Assembly: GCA_016219515.1 (NCBI GenBank)
Contig: JACRMU010000002.1
Coordinates: 1-32,051, forward strand
Reading direction: 5' to 3'
Origin: Deltaproteobacteria bacterium
GTDB taxonomy: Bacteria > Desulfobacterota > Deferrimicrobia > Deferrimicrobiales > Deferrimicrobiaceae
DNA: 32,051 bases
Part shown: in pieces, positions 18,506-25,891 of the stretch
How positions within the stretch are numbered: position 1 is the stretch's first letter
Layout of the letters: every line of letters starts with the position of its first letter
Position numbers and translations under genes: made by a program
Notes under the pieces: model-generated
The model's database searches: none
What the model saw: only the letters and a program-made list of their open reading frames with translations
What the model was told of the DNA's origin: nothing

Positions 18506-20050
18506 CTACGTTCCTTTCGCGGGAGTGGGATGGCACCTGTAACAGATGCTACGGAAATCCGGCGCGGGGAGAAAGTCGTTTTTCGCCATCGATTCCCCGG
18601 GAAGGTAGCGATGATCATGGATGGTGACCTCCCCGTTCCGGTCGCGCGCGGGAGGATGGCAGGACAGGCAGGGGGTGCTCTCGATCCCTTGACGGGAATG
18701 GCCCCGCGGCGGAGGGAGGACCGTCCCGTCGTGGCAGGAAAGGCAGAATTCCTGCGCCGTCATCTTCTTCGGCCCGTTGCTTGCCGCTTCCTTCCGCCCG
18801 ACCCGGAAATTCTTGCAGAGGTCGCACGTTTCGCCTTCCACGAGGAGCATCCGGGAGCGCCAGAAGAGATACTGGGCGTGGCGGTCCGCGTAGCTGTCGT
18901 TTCCCTTGAAGGAAGCGTCGTCCTGCCCGGGCTTGGGCGTCAGCCCCTGGAAGTACTGCCGCAGGTCCGCCCCGGGGATGAACCCGACGGGGAAGCTGTA
19001 TTCGCCGGTCGCGTCGTGGCCGGTGGTGTGGCACGACTCGCAGATCATGGAGCGGCGCGGCTCGGAGAGTTTCCCGGGGTGCACGATGTCGGCGGCGCTC
19101 GCGGTGGAGGCGTGCTTCTTCCCCGGCCCGTGGCACGCCTCGCAGCCGATTCCCTCCTCCGAATACTTGCGAAGGTAGGGGTTGTACCCGGTGGTATGGC
19201 AGCCCGCGCACGATCTCAGCCAGTCCATCTCCCGCCAGTACATGAGATTCCACTTTTTCGAGCGGACCAGCCAGATGGGGGTGCGGACCACCAGCGCGTC
19301 CCCCTTGCGGCTGATGAACCTCTGGACGTTCCTGCTTCCTATGACGTAGGCGATTTCGGAGGAGAGCAGGGGAGAGGATTCCGTGAACTGCGCGAGCACG
19401 GCGTCCGGGTTCCTGCGCGGATTGCGCAGCATCCTCGCGTGGGCGGTGTGTTCCCACCGGCGGTACGCCTCCGGGTGGCATGATGCGCAGGCCCTTGCCC
19501 CGGCATACTGCGCGGGATCGACCGCCGCAACATCGACGCGGGACTTCATGTTCCGGAGCCGGTGGCAGGATTCGCAGATCTCTCCGGCGGGGCTGGGAAT
19601 CCGCAGGAAGTACGTCCGGTACTTTCCGGGGAGGAACGGGAAGGCGGCATCCCTTGCCTTCTCGAACAGCGTGCGGCCCGTGTGGCGACGGTTGGAGAAG
19701 GCGGGTGCGTGGGGGGCATGGCACGTGATGCACGTCATGGTGCCGTCGATGTCCAGTGGGAGGTCCTTCCCCCGGCCGCTTCCCGGTGCGATGTCGACGG
19801 GGTGGGCGATCTGCGAAGGATGGCAGGAGACGCACAGGCTGTAAATGTCCTTCCGGAAGTTCATCATCGCGTACGGGCGGCCCGCAGCGGGCCGGTTTTC
19901 CATGTGGCATTCGCCGCAGCGGGCGGGATCCTTCATGAAAGCATGCGGATTCGCGGAATTGGAGGCGTCGGTCCGCCACCACGCGAACGCCGCGTAGAAT
20001 GCGGCATACGCGGCGAACGCCGCAACGACGAGCAGCGCCTTTCGGATCAC
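18506..20050 (-). CDS. Multihaem c-type cytochrome with 11 CXXCH and one CXXCK
   Basis: A 514-residue exported or membrane-anchored cytochrome: N-terminal hydrophobic anchor (5-25), then CXXCH motifs at residues 45, 73, 107, 159, 188, 281, 303, 337, 436, 461 and 503, and CDLCK at 409-413. Thus up to 12 c-haems, one with Lys as the candidate proximal ligand, as in the catalytic haem of NrfA-type nitrite reductases. The segment ACASCHPEAYRRWEHTAHA resembles cytochrome c554-type domains. Start is GTG at 20050, overlapping the HAMP-like gene by four bases. It is followed by two thioredoxin-like genes. It could be a nitrogen- or sulfur-compound reductase or an electron conduit; the substrate cannot be read from the sequence. 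Confidence 0.9.
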   Translation of the reverse strand: MIRKALLVVAAFAAYAAFYAAFAWWRTDASNSANPHAFMKDPARCGECHMENRPAAGRPYAMMNFRKDIYSLCVSCHPSQIAHPVDIAPGSGRGKDLPLDIDGTMTCITCHAPHAPAFSNRRHTGRTLFEKARDAAFPFLPGKYRTYFLRIPSPAGEICESCHRLRNMKSRVDVAAVDPAQYAGARACASCHPEAYRRWEHTAHARMLRNPRRNPDAVLAQFTESSPLLSSEIAYVIGSRNVQRFISRKGDALVVRTPIWLVRSKKWNLMYWREMDWLRSCAGCHTTGYNPYLRKYSEEGIGCEACHGPGKKHASTASAADIVHPGKLSEPRRSMICESCHTTGHDATGEYSFPVGFIPGADLRQYFQGLTPKPGQDDASFKGNDSYADRHAQYLFWRSRMLLVEGETCDLCKNFRVGRKEAASNGPKKMTAQEFCLSCHDGTVLPPPRGHSRQGIESTPCLSCHPPARDRNGEVTIHDHRYLPGESMAKNDFLPAPDFRSICYRCHPTPAKGT

Positions 20051-20646
20051 GCGGTTCCCGGATCGAGGGTCTGCGAGGCCTCGCGGAGGCGGACGACCAC
20101 CTCCAGCGATTTTTCCAGCGCGGCCCGTTCCTCCGGCGGGAGGGGGATCAGGAGAAACTTCGACTGCAGGTCCTGCGCCAGCAGATCCGCGGAATGGACC
20201 AGCTCCTGAACGGCGACGATCCGCTCCCGGTTCGCCTGCAGCGCGGACCGGTACGATTCTCCCAGGCCGTAGAACAGGTCGCCGTTGCGGAAGTGGAAGT
20301 CGGTTCCGAAGTATCCGGCCTCGAGGCGGGAAATGAGGACGTTGAACTTATAGATCGGTCCGCCGAGGCGATGCGATTCCCGAAGGGCGAGAAGGAGTGT
20401 GGTCCCGATCGTCAGGAAAAAGGAGATCCCGCCGCTGATCAGCACGGCGGGAAAGAGGATCTGCCACGTGTTGCGCAGCCGGAGGTGGACGCTGTAGAAG
20501 CTGCGGCCGAGCTCTTCATCCGTAAGGTAGTAGAGGAGAACGCAGAGGAGAAGGGTCCCCACGGCGCAAACGGAGCCGACCTTCAGGAGAAACGGCCCCT
20601 GGGTCCGGATGTCGATCAGATACTTTCGCCGTTTTTGATTTCCCAT
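20047..20646 (-). CDS. Two-helix membrane protein with HAMP-like region
   Basis: A 199-residue protein with a basic N-terminus, membrane helix 1 (about 20-42), a short external loop, membrane helix 2 (about 62-88), a HAMP-like segment (GPIYKFNVLISRLEAG through GDLFYGLGESYRSAL) and a C-terminal coiled-coil-like tail to the end. There is no kinase, GGDEF or methyl-accepting output domain. ATG 20646 has GGGGGAA ahead. It is first in the operon and overlaps the cytochrome by four bases, so the two products are likely made together. It may be a signalling adaptor or a membrane partner of the cytochrome; the function is unknown. Confidence 0.75.
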   Translation of the reverse strand: MGNQKRRKYLIDIRTQGPFLLKVGSVCAVGTLLLCVLLYYLTDEELGRSFYSVHLRLRNTWQILFPAVLISGGISFFLTIGTTLLLALRESHRLGGPIYKFNVLISRLEAGYFGTDFHFRNGDLFYGLGESYRSALQANRERIVAVQELVHSADLLAQDLQSKFLLIPLPPEERAALEKSLEVVVRLREASQTLDPGTA

Positions 20647-20704
20647 CGATTCCCCCGGGAAGTGTCGATTACCGTTTCGTAACGGATTTTTTTCCCTGTC
20701 TTTA

Positions 20705-20731
20705 TAAACTTTTCGGCGGATTTGGCGTAAA
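20705..20731 (+). promoter_or_regulatory. Possible sigma-28-like promoter
   Basis: TAAACTTT (20705-20712), 11 bases, GGCGTAAA (20724-20731). Compared with the flagellar sigma-28 consensus TAAAGTTT-N11-GCCGATAA, 7 of 8 and 5 of 8 bases match at the right spacing. It points to the GGDEF gene. The match in the second element is modest and chance is possible. Confidence 0.25.
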
Positions 20732-20763
20732 ATTTACCAGAATGTAACGGAGAATCGTCCAAC

Positions 20764-22302
20764 GTGAAAATGTCGCTCTGGAAAAGACTTAGAGCTCCCG
20801 GTCGCAAGAGCGATCTTGTCATGGCCGTCGTCCTCATCCTCATTTTCATTTCCTTCGAGTTTTCCGACCGATCCTCCGCGGAAGCCGTAAGGCATTGCGT
20901 GACCGCATTCGGGTTCATCTGGATGTACCTGCGGTACATGAAGCCGGCCGATTACTCCGTGGATCTTCTTTCCGACACGATGAAGAAGCACGGGGAGGCG
21001 ATTCCGTCCGGATCCGACCCCCTGGCGGCGGCCGATGCGACCAAGGAATGCCTGGAACGTTTCGCGGCGGAGGTCGCGCACCTGCAGCAGGAACGGCAAT
21101 TGTTGAAGGACCAGCGTCTCATCGAGTTGGCGAAGATGCATCAGGACCTGATCACGCACCACCGGTGCACCAAGAAGATGTTGGGTTCTTTCCGCACCGA
21201 GGAGGTGTTCGACGCCCTCCAGAAAGGGGTGAGGGACGGGCTCGGGTTCCAGGGAGCGGCGCTCGGGGTGATCGACCGGGACGGATGTCTCGCGTTCCAT
21301 GAGGAATTCGATATCGCCACCGGTCCGTCGGTGGCCCGCATCCCCGCATGGGACGAGGGATCGCTGCTCGCGAACGCGTTCTGGAGCGGGAATTCCATCC
21401 TGTCCCAGTCGCTGGCGGAGCATGCGTTCTGTCCGGAGGACAAGACCGTGATCGGGGAAGGCCCTTTCTTCCTTCTCCCCGTTTCCCGGAAGTTGGTGGG
21501 GAAATGCTCAGAAGTGAAGAGCTGCGGGAACGTCGATTGCACCGCGTTCCTTACAAGGAACAGTCGCTGCTGGGTGGACCATTACGACGACTGCTTCGCC
21601 AACGCCGCCCTCCCCGCCACGGAGCGGCGGAAGGCCTGCGTCCTGTGCGAAATGTTCTCGCCGACCGCGCTGCTGGCGGTGCGCACCCGGGAGGAGTCCA
21701 GGAAAATATCGAGGGAGACGGTCGTCCCGGTCGTCACCCTCGTGAACGAGGCCTCCATGGCGCTCGAGGTGGTGGAGCTCCACGAAAACATGAGGAAGAT
21801 GTCGATCACCGACGGCCTGACCGGTTTGTACAACCACCGGGAGTTCTACCAGCAGCTGCGGCGGGAGCTGGAAAGGGCGCGCCGGTACCGCCATTCCGTC
21901 TCCCTCCTCCTCATCGACGTCGACGACTTCAAGAGGTTCAACGACAGCTACGGGCACCTCGCGGGCGACCTGGCGCTGCGGAAGATCGCCGACATGCTGC
22001 GAAACTGCGCGCGCGCCACGGACGTCGTGGCGCGGTACGGGGGAGAGGAGTTCGGGGTCATCCTTCCGGAATCGACCTCCGCCGGCGCCCTCATGTTGGC
22101 GGAGCGCATCAAGACGGAAGTGGGGAAGCACGATTTTCTCCCCCAGGTACCCGGGGAAGTCCATCTCACGGTCAGCATCGGAATCTTCACGGCGGAGGAG
22201 GGGGCCGCGACGGAGGACCAGCTCGTCCGCTACGCCGACGAGGCCGCCTACAGCGCGAAGAGCGCCGGGAAGAACCGCGTCGTGGTCAAGTCCCATGCTT
22301 GA
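20764..22302 (+). CDS. Membrane diguanylate cyclase with Cys-rich GAF-like domain
   Basis: A 512-residue signalling protein: two N-terminal hydrophobic helices (about 18-32 and 43-58), a coiled coil (95-135), a GAF-like domain (about 140-340), and a C-terminal GGDEF domain with the active motif GGEEF (426-430), metal motif IDVDDFK and an intact inhibitory RATD I-site five residues before GGEEF. It should make c-di-GMP from GTP. Inserted in the GAF-like part are seven cysteines (248, 254, 259, 269, 277, 292, 295), suggesting metal, Fe-S or redox sensing. Start is GTG 20764 with GGAG upstream; an ATG lies two codons in. It overlaps the dGTPase gene by eight bases. Confidence 0.92.
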   Translation: MKMSLWKRLRAPGRKSDLVMAVVLILIFISFEFSDRSSAEAVRHCVTAFGFIWMYLRYMKPADYSVDLLSDTMKKHGEAIPSGSDPLAAADATKECLERFAAEVAHLQQERQLLKDQRLIELAKMHQDLITHHRCTKKMLGSFRTEEVFDALQKGVRDGLGFQGAALGVIDRDGCLAFHEEFDIATGPSVARIPAWDEGSLLANAFWSGNSILSQSLAEHAFCPEDKTVIGEGPFFLLPVSRKLVGKCSEVKSCGNVDCTAFLTRNSRCWVDHYDDCFANAALPATERRKACVLCEMFSPTALLAVRTREESRKISRETVVPVVTLVNEASMALEVVELHENMRKMSITDGLTGLYNHREFYQQLRRELERARRYRHSVSLLLIDVDDFKRFNDSYGHLAGDLALRKIADMLRNCARATDVVARYGGEEFGVILPESTSAGALMLAERIKTEVGKHDFLPQVPGEVHLTVSIGIFTAEEGAATEDQLVRYADEAAYSAKSAGKNRVVVKSHA

Positions 22303-23449
22303 GCGGGAGGAGCTCGAGCGCCGGGAAGAGGAGCGCCTTGCGCCGTACGCCGTGAAAAGCGGCGGGTCCCGAGGGCGGAAGCATCCCGAGCCGGAAGACC
22401 CTTTCCGGTCCGTGTTCCAGAGGGACCGGGACCGAGTGATCCATTCCGCCGCCTTCCGGCGGCTGGAATACAAGACCCAGGTCTTCGTCAACCACGAGGG
22501 CGACCATTACCGGACCCGCCTCACGCACACGATCGAGGTTTCCCAGATCGCCCGTTCCGTTTCCCGGGCCCTTCGCCTGAACGAAGACCTGACCGAGGCG
22601 ATCGTCCTTGCCCACGACCTTGGTCACACCCCGTTCGGGCACGCGGGAGAACGGGTGATGGACGCGCTGATGGAAGGGGAGGGGGGGTTCGAGCACAACC
22701 TGCAGAGCCTGCGGGTCGTCGACGTCCTGGAGAAGCGGTATCCCCATTTCGACGGCTTGAACCTTTCCTACGAGGTAAGGGAAGGGATCTGCAAGCACAG
22801 CTCGGAGTACGATCACCCGCCCGCGGTGCGTGGATTCGACGAACCGGGGTTCCCCTGCCTCGAAGCGCAGGTGGCGGATATCTCCGACGAGATCGCATAT
22901 TGCAACCACGACGTGGAGGACGGGTTGCGCTCCGGGATGCTTACCCCTGCTTCCCTCGAATCGGTGGAGTTGTGGCGCGAGGCGCTTCTCGCGGCGTATG
23001 GAAAATATAAAGTAATAGATGAAGATGTCCTGTATTCGAGGACGATATCGCACATGATATCCTCTTTAACGCAGAACCTGATCCGGACGAGCCATGCGCT
23101 TCTCGGGGAAAACGGCATCCGGACTCCCGACGAAGGACGAACGTGCCGGAGCCGGTGCATTTCCTTCGACGGCGCATTCTCCGCGATGAAGGACGCTCTG
23201 AAGGCATTTCTTTTGAAGGAGATGTACGGAAACTACCGCGTGATACGGATGGAGCAGAAGGCGCGGCGCATCATCGGGGACCTATTCCATTCCTACTGCG
23301 ACCGTCCCGAGCAGCTTCCTCCCCACATCTATTCCCGGGTGAAGATCGACGGGATCCGCAGGGTCGTCTGCGACTACATTGCGGGGATGACGGACCGGTA
23401 CGCGATGGAGGAGTACCGCAAGCTCTTCGATCCCTTGTCGAAGGTGTAG
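22295..23449 (+). CDS. dgt: Deoxyguanosinetriphosphate triphosphohydrolase-like protein
   Basis: HD-domain dNTPase of 384 residues. Family motifs: FRSVFQRDRDRVIHSAAFRR near the N-terminus, H78 (RLTHTIEV), H107-D108 in HDLGHTPFGH, and the distal Asp in DISDEIAYCNHD. It removes triphosphate from dNTPs, dGTP being the classic substrate. Length matches the shorter bacterial dGTPase-like type and not the 505-residue E. coli enzyme. The start overlaps the diguanylate cyclase by eight bases. Codons around 23000-23060 are more AT-rich than the rest. Confidence 0.93.
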   Translation: MLEREELERREEERLAPYAVKSGGSRGRKHPEPEDPFRSVFQRDRDRVIHSAAFRRLEYKTQVFVNHEGDHYRTRLTHTIEVSQIARSVSRALRLNEDLTEAIVLAHDLGHTPFGHAGERVMDALMEGEGGFEHNLQSLRVVDVLEKRYPHFDGLNLSYEVREGICKHSSEYDHPPAVRGFDEPGFPCLEAQVADISDEIAYCNHDVEDGLRSGMLTPASLESVELWREALLAAYGKYKVIDEDVLYSRTISHMISSLTQNLIRTSHALLGENGIRTPDEGRTCRSRCISFDGAFSAMKDALKAFLLKEMYGNYRVIRMEQKARRIIGDLFHSYCDRPEQLPPHIYSRVKIDGIRRVVCDYIAGMTDRYAMEEYRKLFDPLSKV

Positions 23450-23458
23450 ATTATATAA

Positions 23459-24262
23459 ATGAATGAAAGGGAAGATCCAAGCAGCCGCTTCAAGAGGGCC
23501 GTCGAGAAGAACTTCGACGAGAGCGCCGGGATCTACGACGCCTTCGAGGAAAAGCACCACCTGTTCGAAAACCTGACCCGGCGGCTGTGCGAGCTGATCG
23601 AGCCGGATGTCCCGGAACGGATTTTGGACGTCGGCTGCGGGACCGGGATTTCCACACTTGCGCTGCACCGGGCGTTTCCCCGTCCTCCGGTCGTCTACGG
23701 GATCGACCTTTCCGATGCGATGCTTCTGCGCGCAAGGGACCGCTGCAAGGGGCTTCCCGGGATCTATTTCGTCCGGGGGGACGCGGAACGCCTCTCGAAC
23801 TATTTCCACGACAATTTCGACGCGGTGTTTTACACCGCATCGATTTTCCTGATCCCGAGGTACGCGGAATCGATCGCCCAGGCATGCGGCCTGATCGTGC
23901 CCGGGGGAGTCATTGCCATCAGTTTCTATTCCGGGTTGTTCGACGAGCATCAGAAGGACGCCGTCTCCCGCGCGTTCCCCGAGGTGAAATACCAGTACGG
24001 AGCGGTATCGTTTGCGGAGTTGCAGGAATGTCTTTCCGCCCAGGAGGCGGCGTTCCGCAGCACGGAGGTCGATTACCACTTCGAGATCAGCCGGGAATTC
24101 CTCTTCGATTTTTTAAGCATCCCGGCGCAGTCGGCCGGCCTGTTTCCGAAAATTCCCTACCTTCAGCGGATCCCGATGGTGCGCGATTTCTGCGACCGGC
24201 TGGCGGAGCAGGTGAGTCCCTTGTTCATGGGCTGGAAGTTCGTGCTTTCGAGGAAGCGGTAG
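23459..24262 (+). CDS. Class I SAM-dependent methyltransferase
   Basis: A 267-residue protein with a Rossmann methyltransferase fold: motif I ILDVGCGTGISTLAL (about 55-69), acidic strand end YGIDLSDAML, RGDAERL and DAVFYTASIFLIPRY, PGGVIAISFYSG. The substrate is unknown. The ATG at 23459 lies nine bases after the dGTPase stop in an AT-rich junction without a clear ribosome-binding site, so it is probably the third gene of the same transcript. About 236 bases without a gene follow; there I see only AT-rich stretches (for example TTGACATAATAT near 24286) and no convincing structure. Confidence 0.85.
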   Translation: MNEREDPSSRFKRAVEKNFDESAGIYDAFEEKHHLFENLTRRLCELIEPDVPERILDVGCGTGISTLALHRAFPRPPVVYGIDLSDAMLLRARDRCKGLPGIYFVRGDAERLSNYFHDNFDAVFYTASIFLIPRYAESIAQACGLIVPGGVIAISFYSGLFDEHQKDAVSRAFPEVKYQYGAVSFAELQECLSAQEAAFRSTEVDYHFEISREFLFDFLSIPAQSAGLFPKIPYLQRIPMVRDFCDRLAEQVSPLFMGWKFVLSRKR

Positions 24263-24498
24263 ATCTTTCTTTTTCCCTGTCGTATTTGACATAATATGTA
24301 TTACCAGACGTTGTTTTGGACCACCCTCCGAAGGCGGTTCCGGGCACTTTCCTTACATCTATCTGTATTTGCCCCCCCGTGTTACTTAAACGGGTTGATG
24401 GACTGCGCGAAAACGGTGTTGTTCACCGGCTCTCTCCCCTCATGGTAATATCGGCCGTGTGGAGACGGACTCGCGGATGACACGATGAAGGAGATGCC

Positions 24499-24897
24499 AT
24501 GCAGAACCGAATTGTGATCCGGTATCAGGACGGACGGAAGCTGAAAGGATTCACCGGCGATTTCATCGCAGGAAAAGAGTTTTTCCACATCACCGAAACC
24601 GGGGTGTTATCGGAAAAGCCTGTAGAGGTCAGGGTTTCGGAACTGAAGGCGGTCTTCTTCGTCAAGGACCTGGAGGGAAACGCCACCTACGAGGAACAGA
24701 AGGCCTTCGATCCGTCAAAGCCGATCGCGGGACGCAAGATCTATGTCCGGTTCAATGACGGGGAACAGATCGTGGGATTCACGCAAGGCTATAAACCAGG
24801 CCGCGCGGGTTTTTTCCTCGTCCCGGCCGATCCACTCTCGAACAACGACCGGATATACATCGTCTGCTCGGCCACGCAGGAGATCAAATTCCTGTAA
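24499..24897 (+). CDS. DUF6982-like conserved protein
   Basis: A 132-residue soluble protein built from two similar beta-rich halves: each begins with a strand and a DG pair (IRYQDGRKLKGFTGDF; VRFNDGEQIVGFTQGY) followed by a turn with a GKEF/GRAGFF-type strand. The central piece VRVSELKAVFFVKDLEG matches what I recall of the DUF6982 family, common in deltaproteobacteria, of unknown function. The start at 24499 has AAGGAGA eight bases upstream. Base composition is nearer 50% G+C than that of most neighbours. It is followed 27 bases later by the repeat copy belonging to the GH57 3' end. Confidence 0.8.
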   Translation: MQNRIVIRYQDGRKLKGFTGDFIAGKEFFHITETGVLSEKPVEVRVSELKAVFFVKDLEGNATYEEQKAFDPSKPIAGRKIYVRFNDGEQIVGFTQGYKPGRAGFFLVPADPLSNNDRIYIVCSATQEIKFL

Positions 24898-24923
24898 TTT
24901 ATTGAAAGTCCATATACACCCCG

Positions 24924-24959
24924 CATCCGCTCCTTGAAGCCCTTCCCCGGCAGTCCCGC
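24924..24959. repeat. Direct repeat, left copy (remnant of GH57 3' end)
   Basis: 36 bases matching 25904-25939 at 33 positions; all three differences are C/T transitions. The right copy codes (minus strand) for the GH57 C-terminus. In this copy the same frame would read AGLPGKGFKERM in place of AELPGKDFEERM, all three changes being amino-acid changing, as expected for an unselected remnant. Similarity continues weakly to both sides (TACACC on the left, CGTA on the right). Confidence 0.8.
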
Positions 24960-24972
24960 ACCGTAGCAACTC

Positions 24973-25001
24973 TTGACACGTTTGCGCGGTTATGTAAACG
25001 T
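24973..25001 (+). promoter_or_regulatory. Candidate promoter/operator of the outer-membrane protein gene
   Basis: TTGACA at 24973-24978 with an overlapping inverted repeat ACGTTT (24978-24983), 12 bases, AAACGT (24996-25001). No good -10 sits at normal spacing (TATGTA is only 12 bases away), so positive regulation through the inverted repeat is possible. Weak evidence. Confidence 0.3.
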
Positions 25002-25050
25002 TGCGCTGCGTGCAGAGTTTTACATATGGATGCAGTAGGAAGGAGAATTC

Positions 25051-25875
25051 ATGAAACGCTTACACCTGATGGCTCTCGCCTGTGCATTCATCCTCATGAG
25101 CATGGTCCCTCTCACATCCCCGGCCGAGGAAATCACAAGGTATGCATATAAAAGACATACCTTTGAATTGGGAACCGAAATCTCCTACCGGAAATACCAG
25201 GAACCCGATGTGATGCGGCAGAAAGGCTGGATGTACGGATTGTTCGGTTCCTATGCCCACCACAATAAACTGATGTTGAAAGCGGAATTCCGGGGTGATT
25301 TCGGAGACATCGATTATGTCGGCGGCACACAGGGGGGAACATATTTGAACTTGAACAATGTGCCTGAATACATGTTGGAGGCCCGGGGTTTGATCGGATA
25401 CGATTTCCCGGTATGGAAGTCCACGGTACTGACGTATTTCACGGGAATCGGATATCGATACTTGAATAACGACGCACACAAGAAATACAGCGGCGGTTAT
25501 GAACGGGAATCGAACTATATATACAGCCCGATCGGGATGGTGTTCAAGACCAATATTGGAAACGGCTGGTCGATGGAAGAAACGGCGGAATTCGATTATT
25601 TCTGGCGTGGGGAACAGAAAAGCCATTTAACCGATGCCTCGACCGTCTTTCCCGACATTTCCAATACCCAGCGGGACGGATATGGCTTGAGAGGATCCGT
25701 TATCGCGAAAAAACAGTGCGGGAAGGTCAATTTCGAAGCAGGAGCTTTCCTCCGGCATTGGAATATAAAGAAGTCGTATATCGAGTACAGGGACATCGGC
25801 GGATTGACCTATATGTTCTGGGAGCCGAAAAATGAGACCACGGAAGTCGGGGTTCTGCTGGGAGTGAAATTTTAA
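25051..25875 (+). CDS. Outer-membrane beta-barrel protein
   Basis: A 274-residue exported protein: signal peptide MKRLHLMALACAFILMSM with cleavage near SPAEE, then alternating aromatic/hydrophobic strands with Tyr/Gly-rich turns, and a terminal Phe (GVLLGVKF), the usual end of a beta-barrel assembled by BAM. A strong AAGGAG precedes the ATG. Three sampled 60-base lines counted 38, 48 and 45% G+C, clearly lower than the surrounding genes, and codons such as AAA, TAT, TTG and GGA are favoured. It lies between two 36-bp direct repeats, suggesting recent arrival. No specific family or substrate is recognised. Confidence 0.82.
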   Translation: MKRLHLMALACAFILMSMVPLTSPAEEITRYAYKRHTFELGTEISYRKYQEPDVMRQKGWMYGLFGSYAHHNKLMLKAEFRGDFGDIDYVGGTQGGTYLNLNNVPEYMLEARGLIGYDFPVWKSTVLTYFTGIGYRYLNNDAHKKYSGGYERESNYIYSPIGMVFKTNIGNGWSMEETAEFDYFWRGEQKSHLTDASTVFPDISNTQRDGYGLRGSVIAKKQCGKVNFEAGAFLRHWNIKKSYIEYRDIGGLTYMFWEPKNETTEVGVLLGVKF

Positions 25876-25891
25876 GAACCGAATCGGAGGG

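Noticed and set aside
20672-20693. CCGTT-TCGT-AACGG followed by a T-rich run, looking like a + strand terminator.
   Set aside because: No + strand gene lies immediately upstream; the gene there is on the minus strand, and the stem is only five base pairs.
24382-24588. A 68-codon minus-strand frame across the gap before the DUF6982-like gene.
   Set aside because: It overlaps the start and ribosome-binding site of the better-supported plus-strand gene, and no domain or ribosome-binding site supports it.
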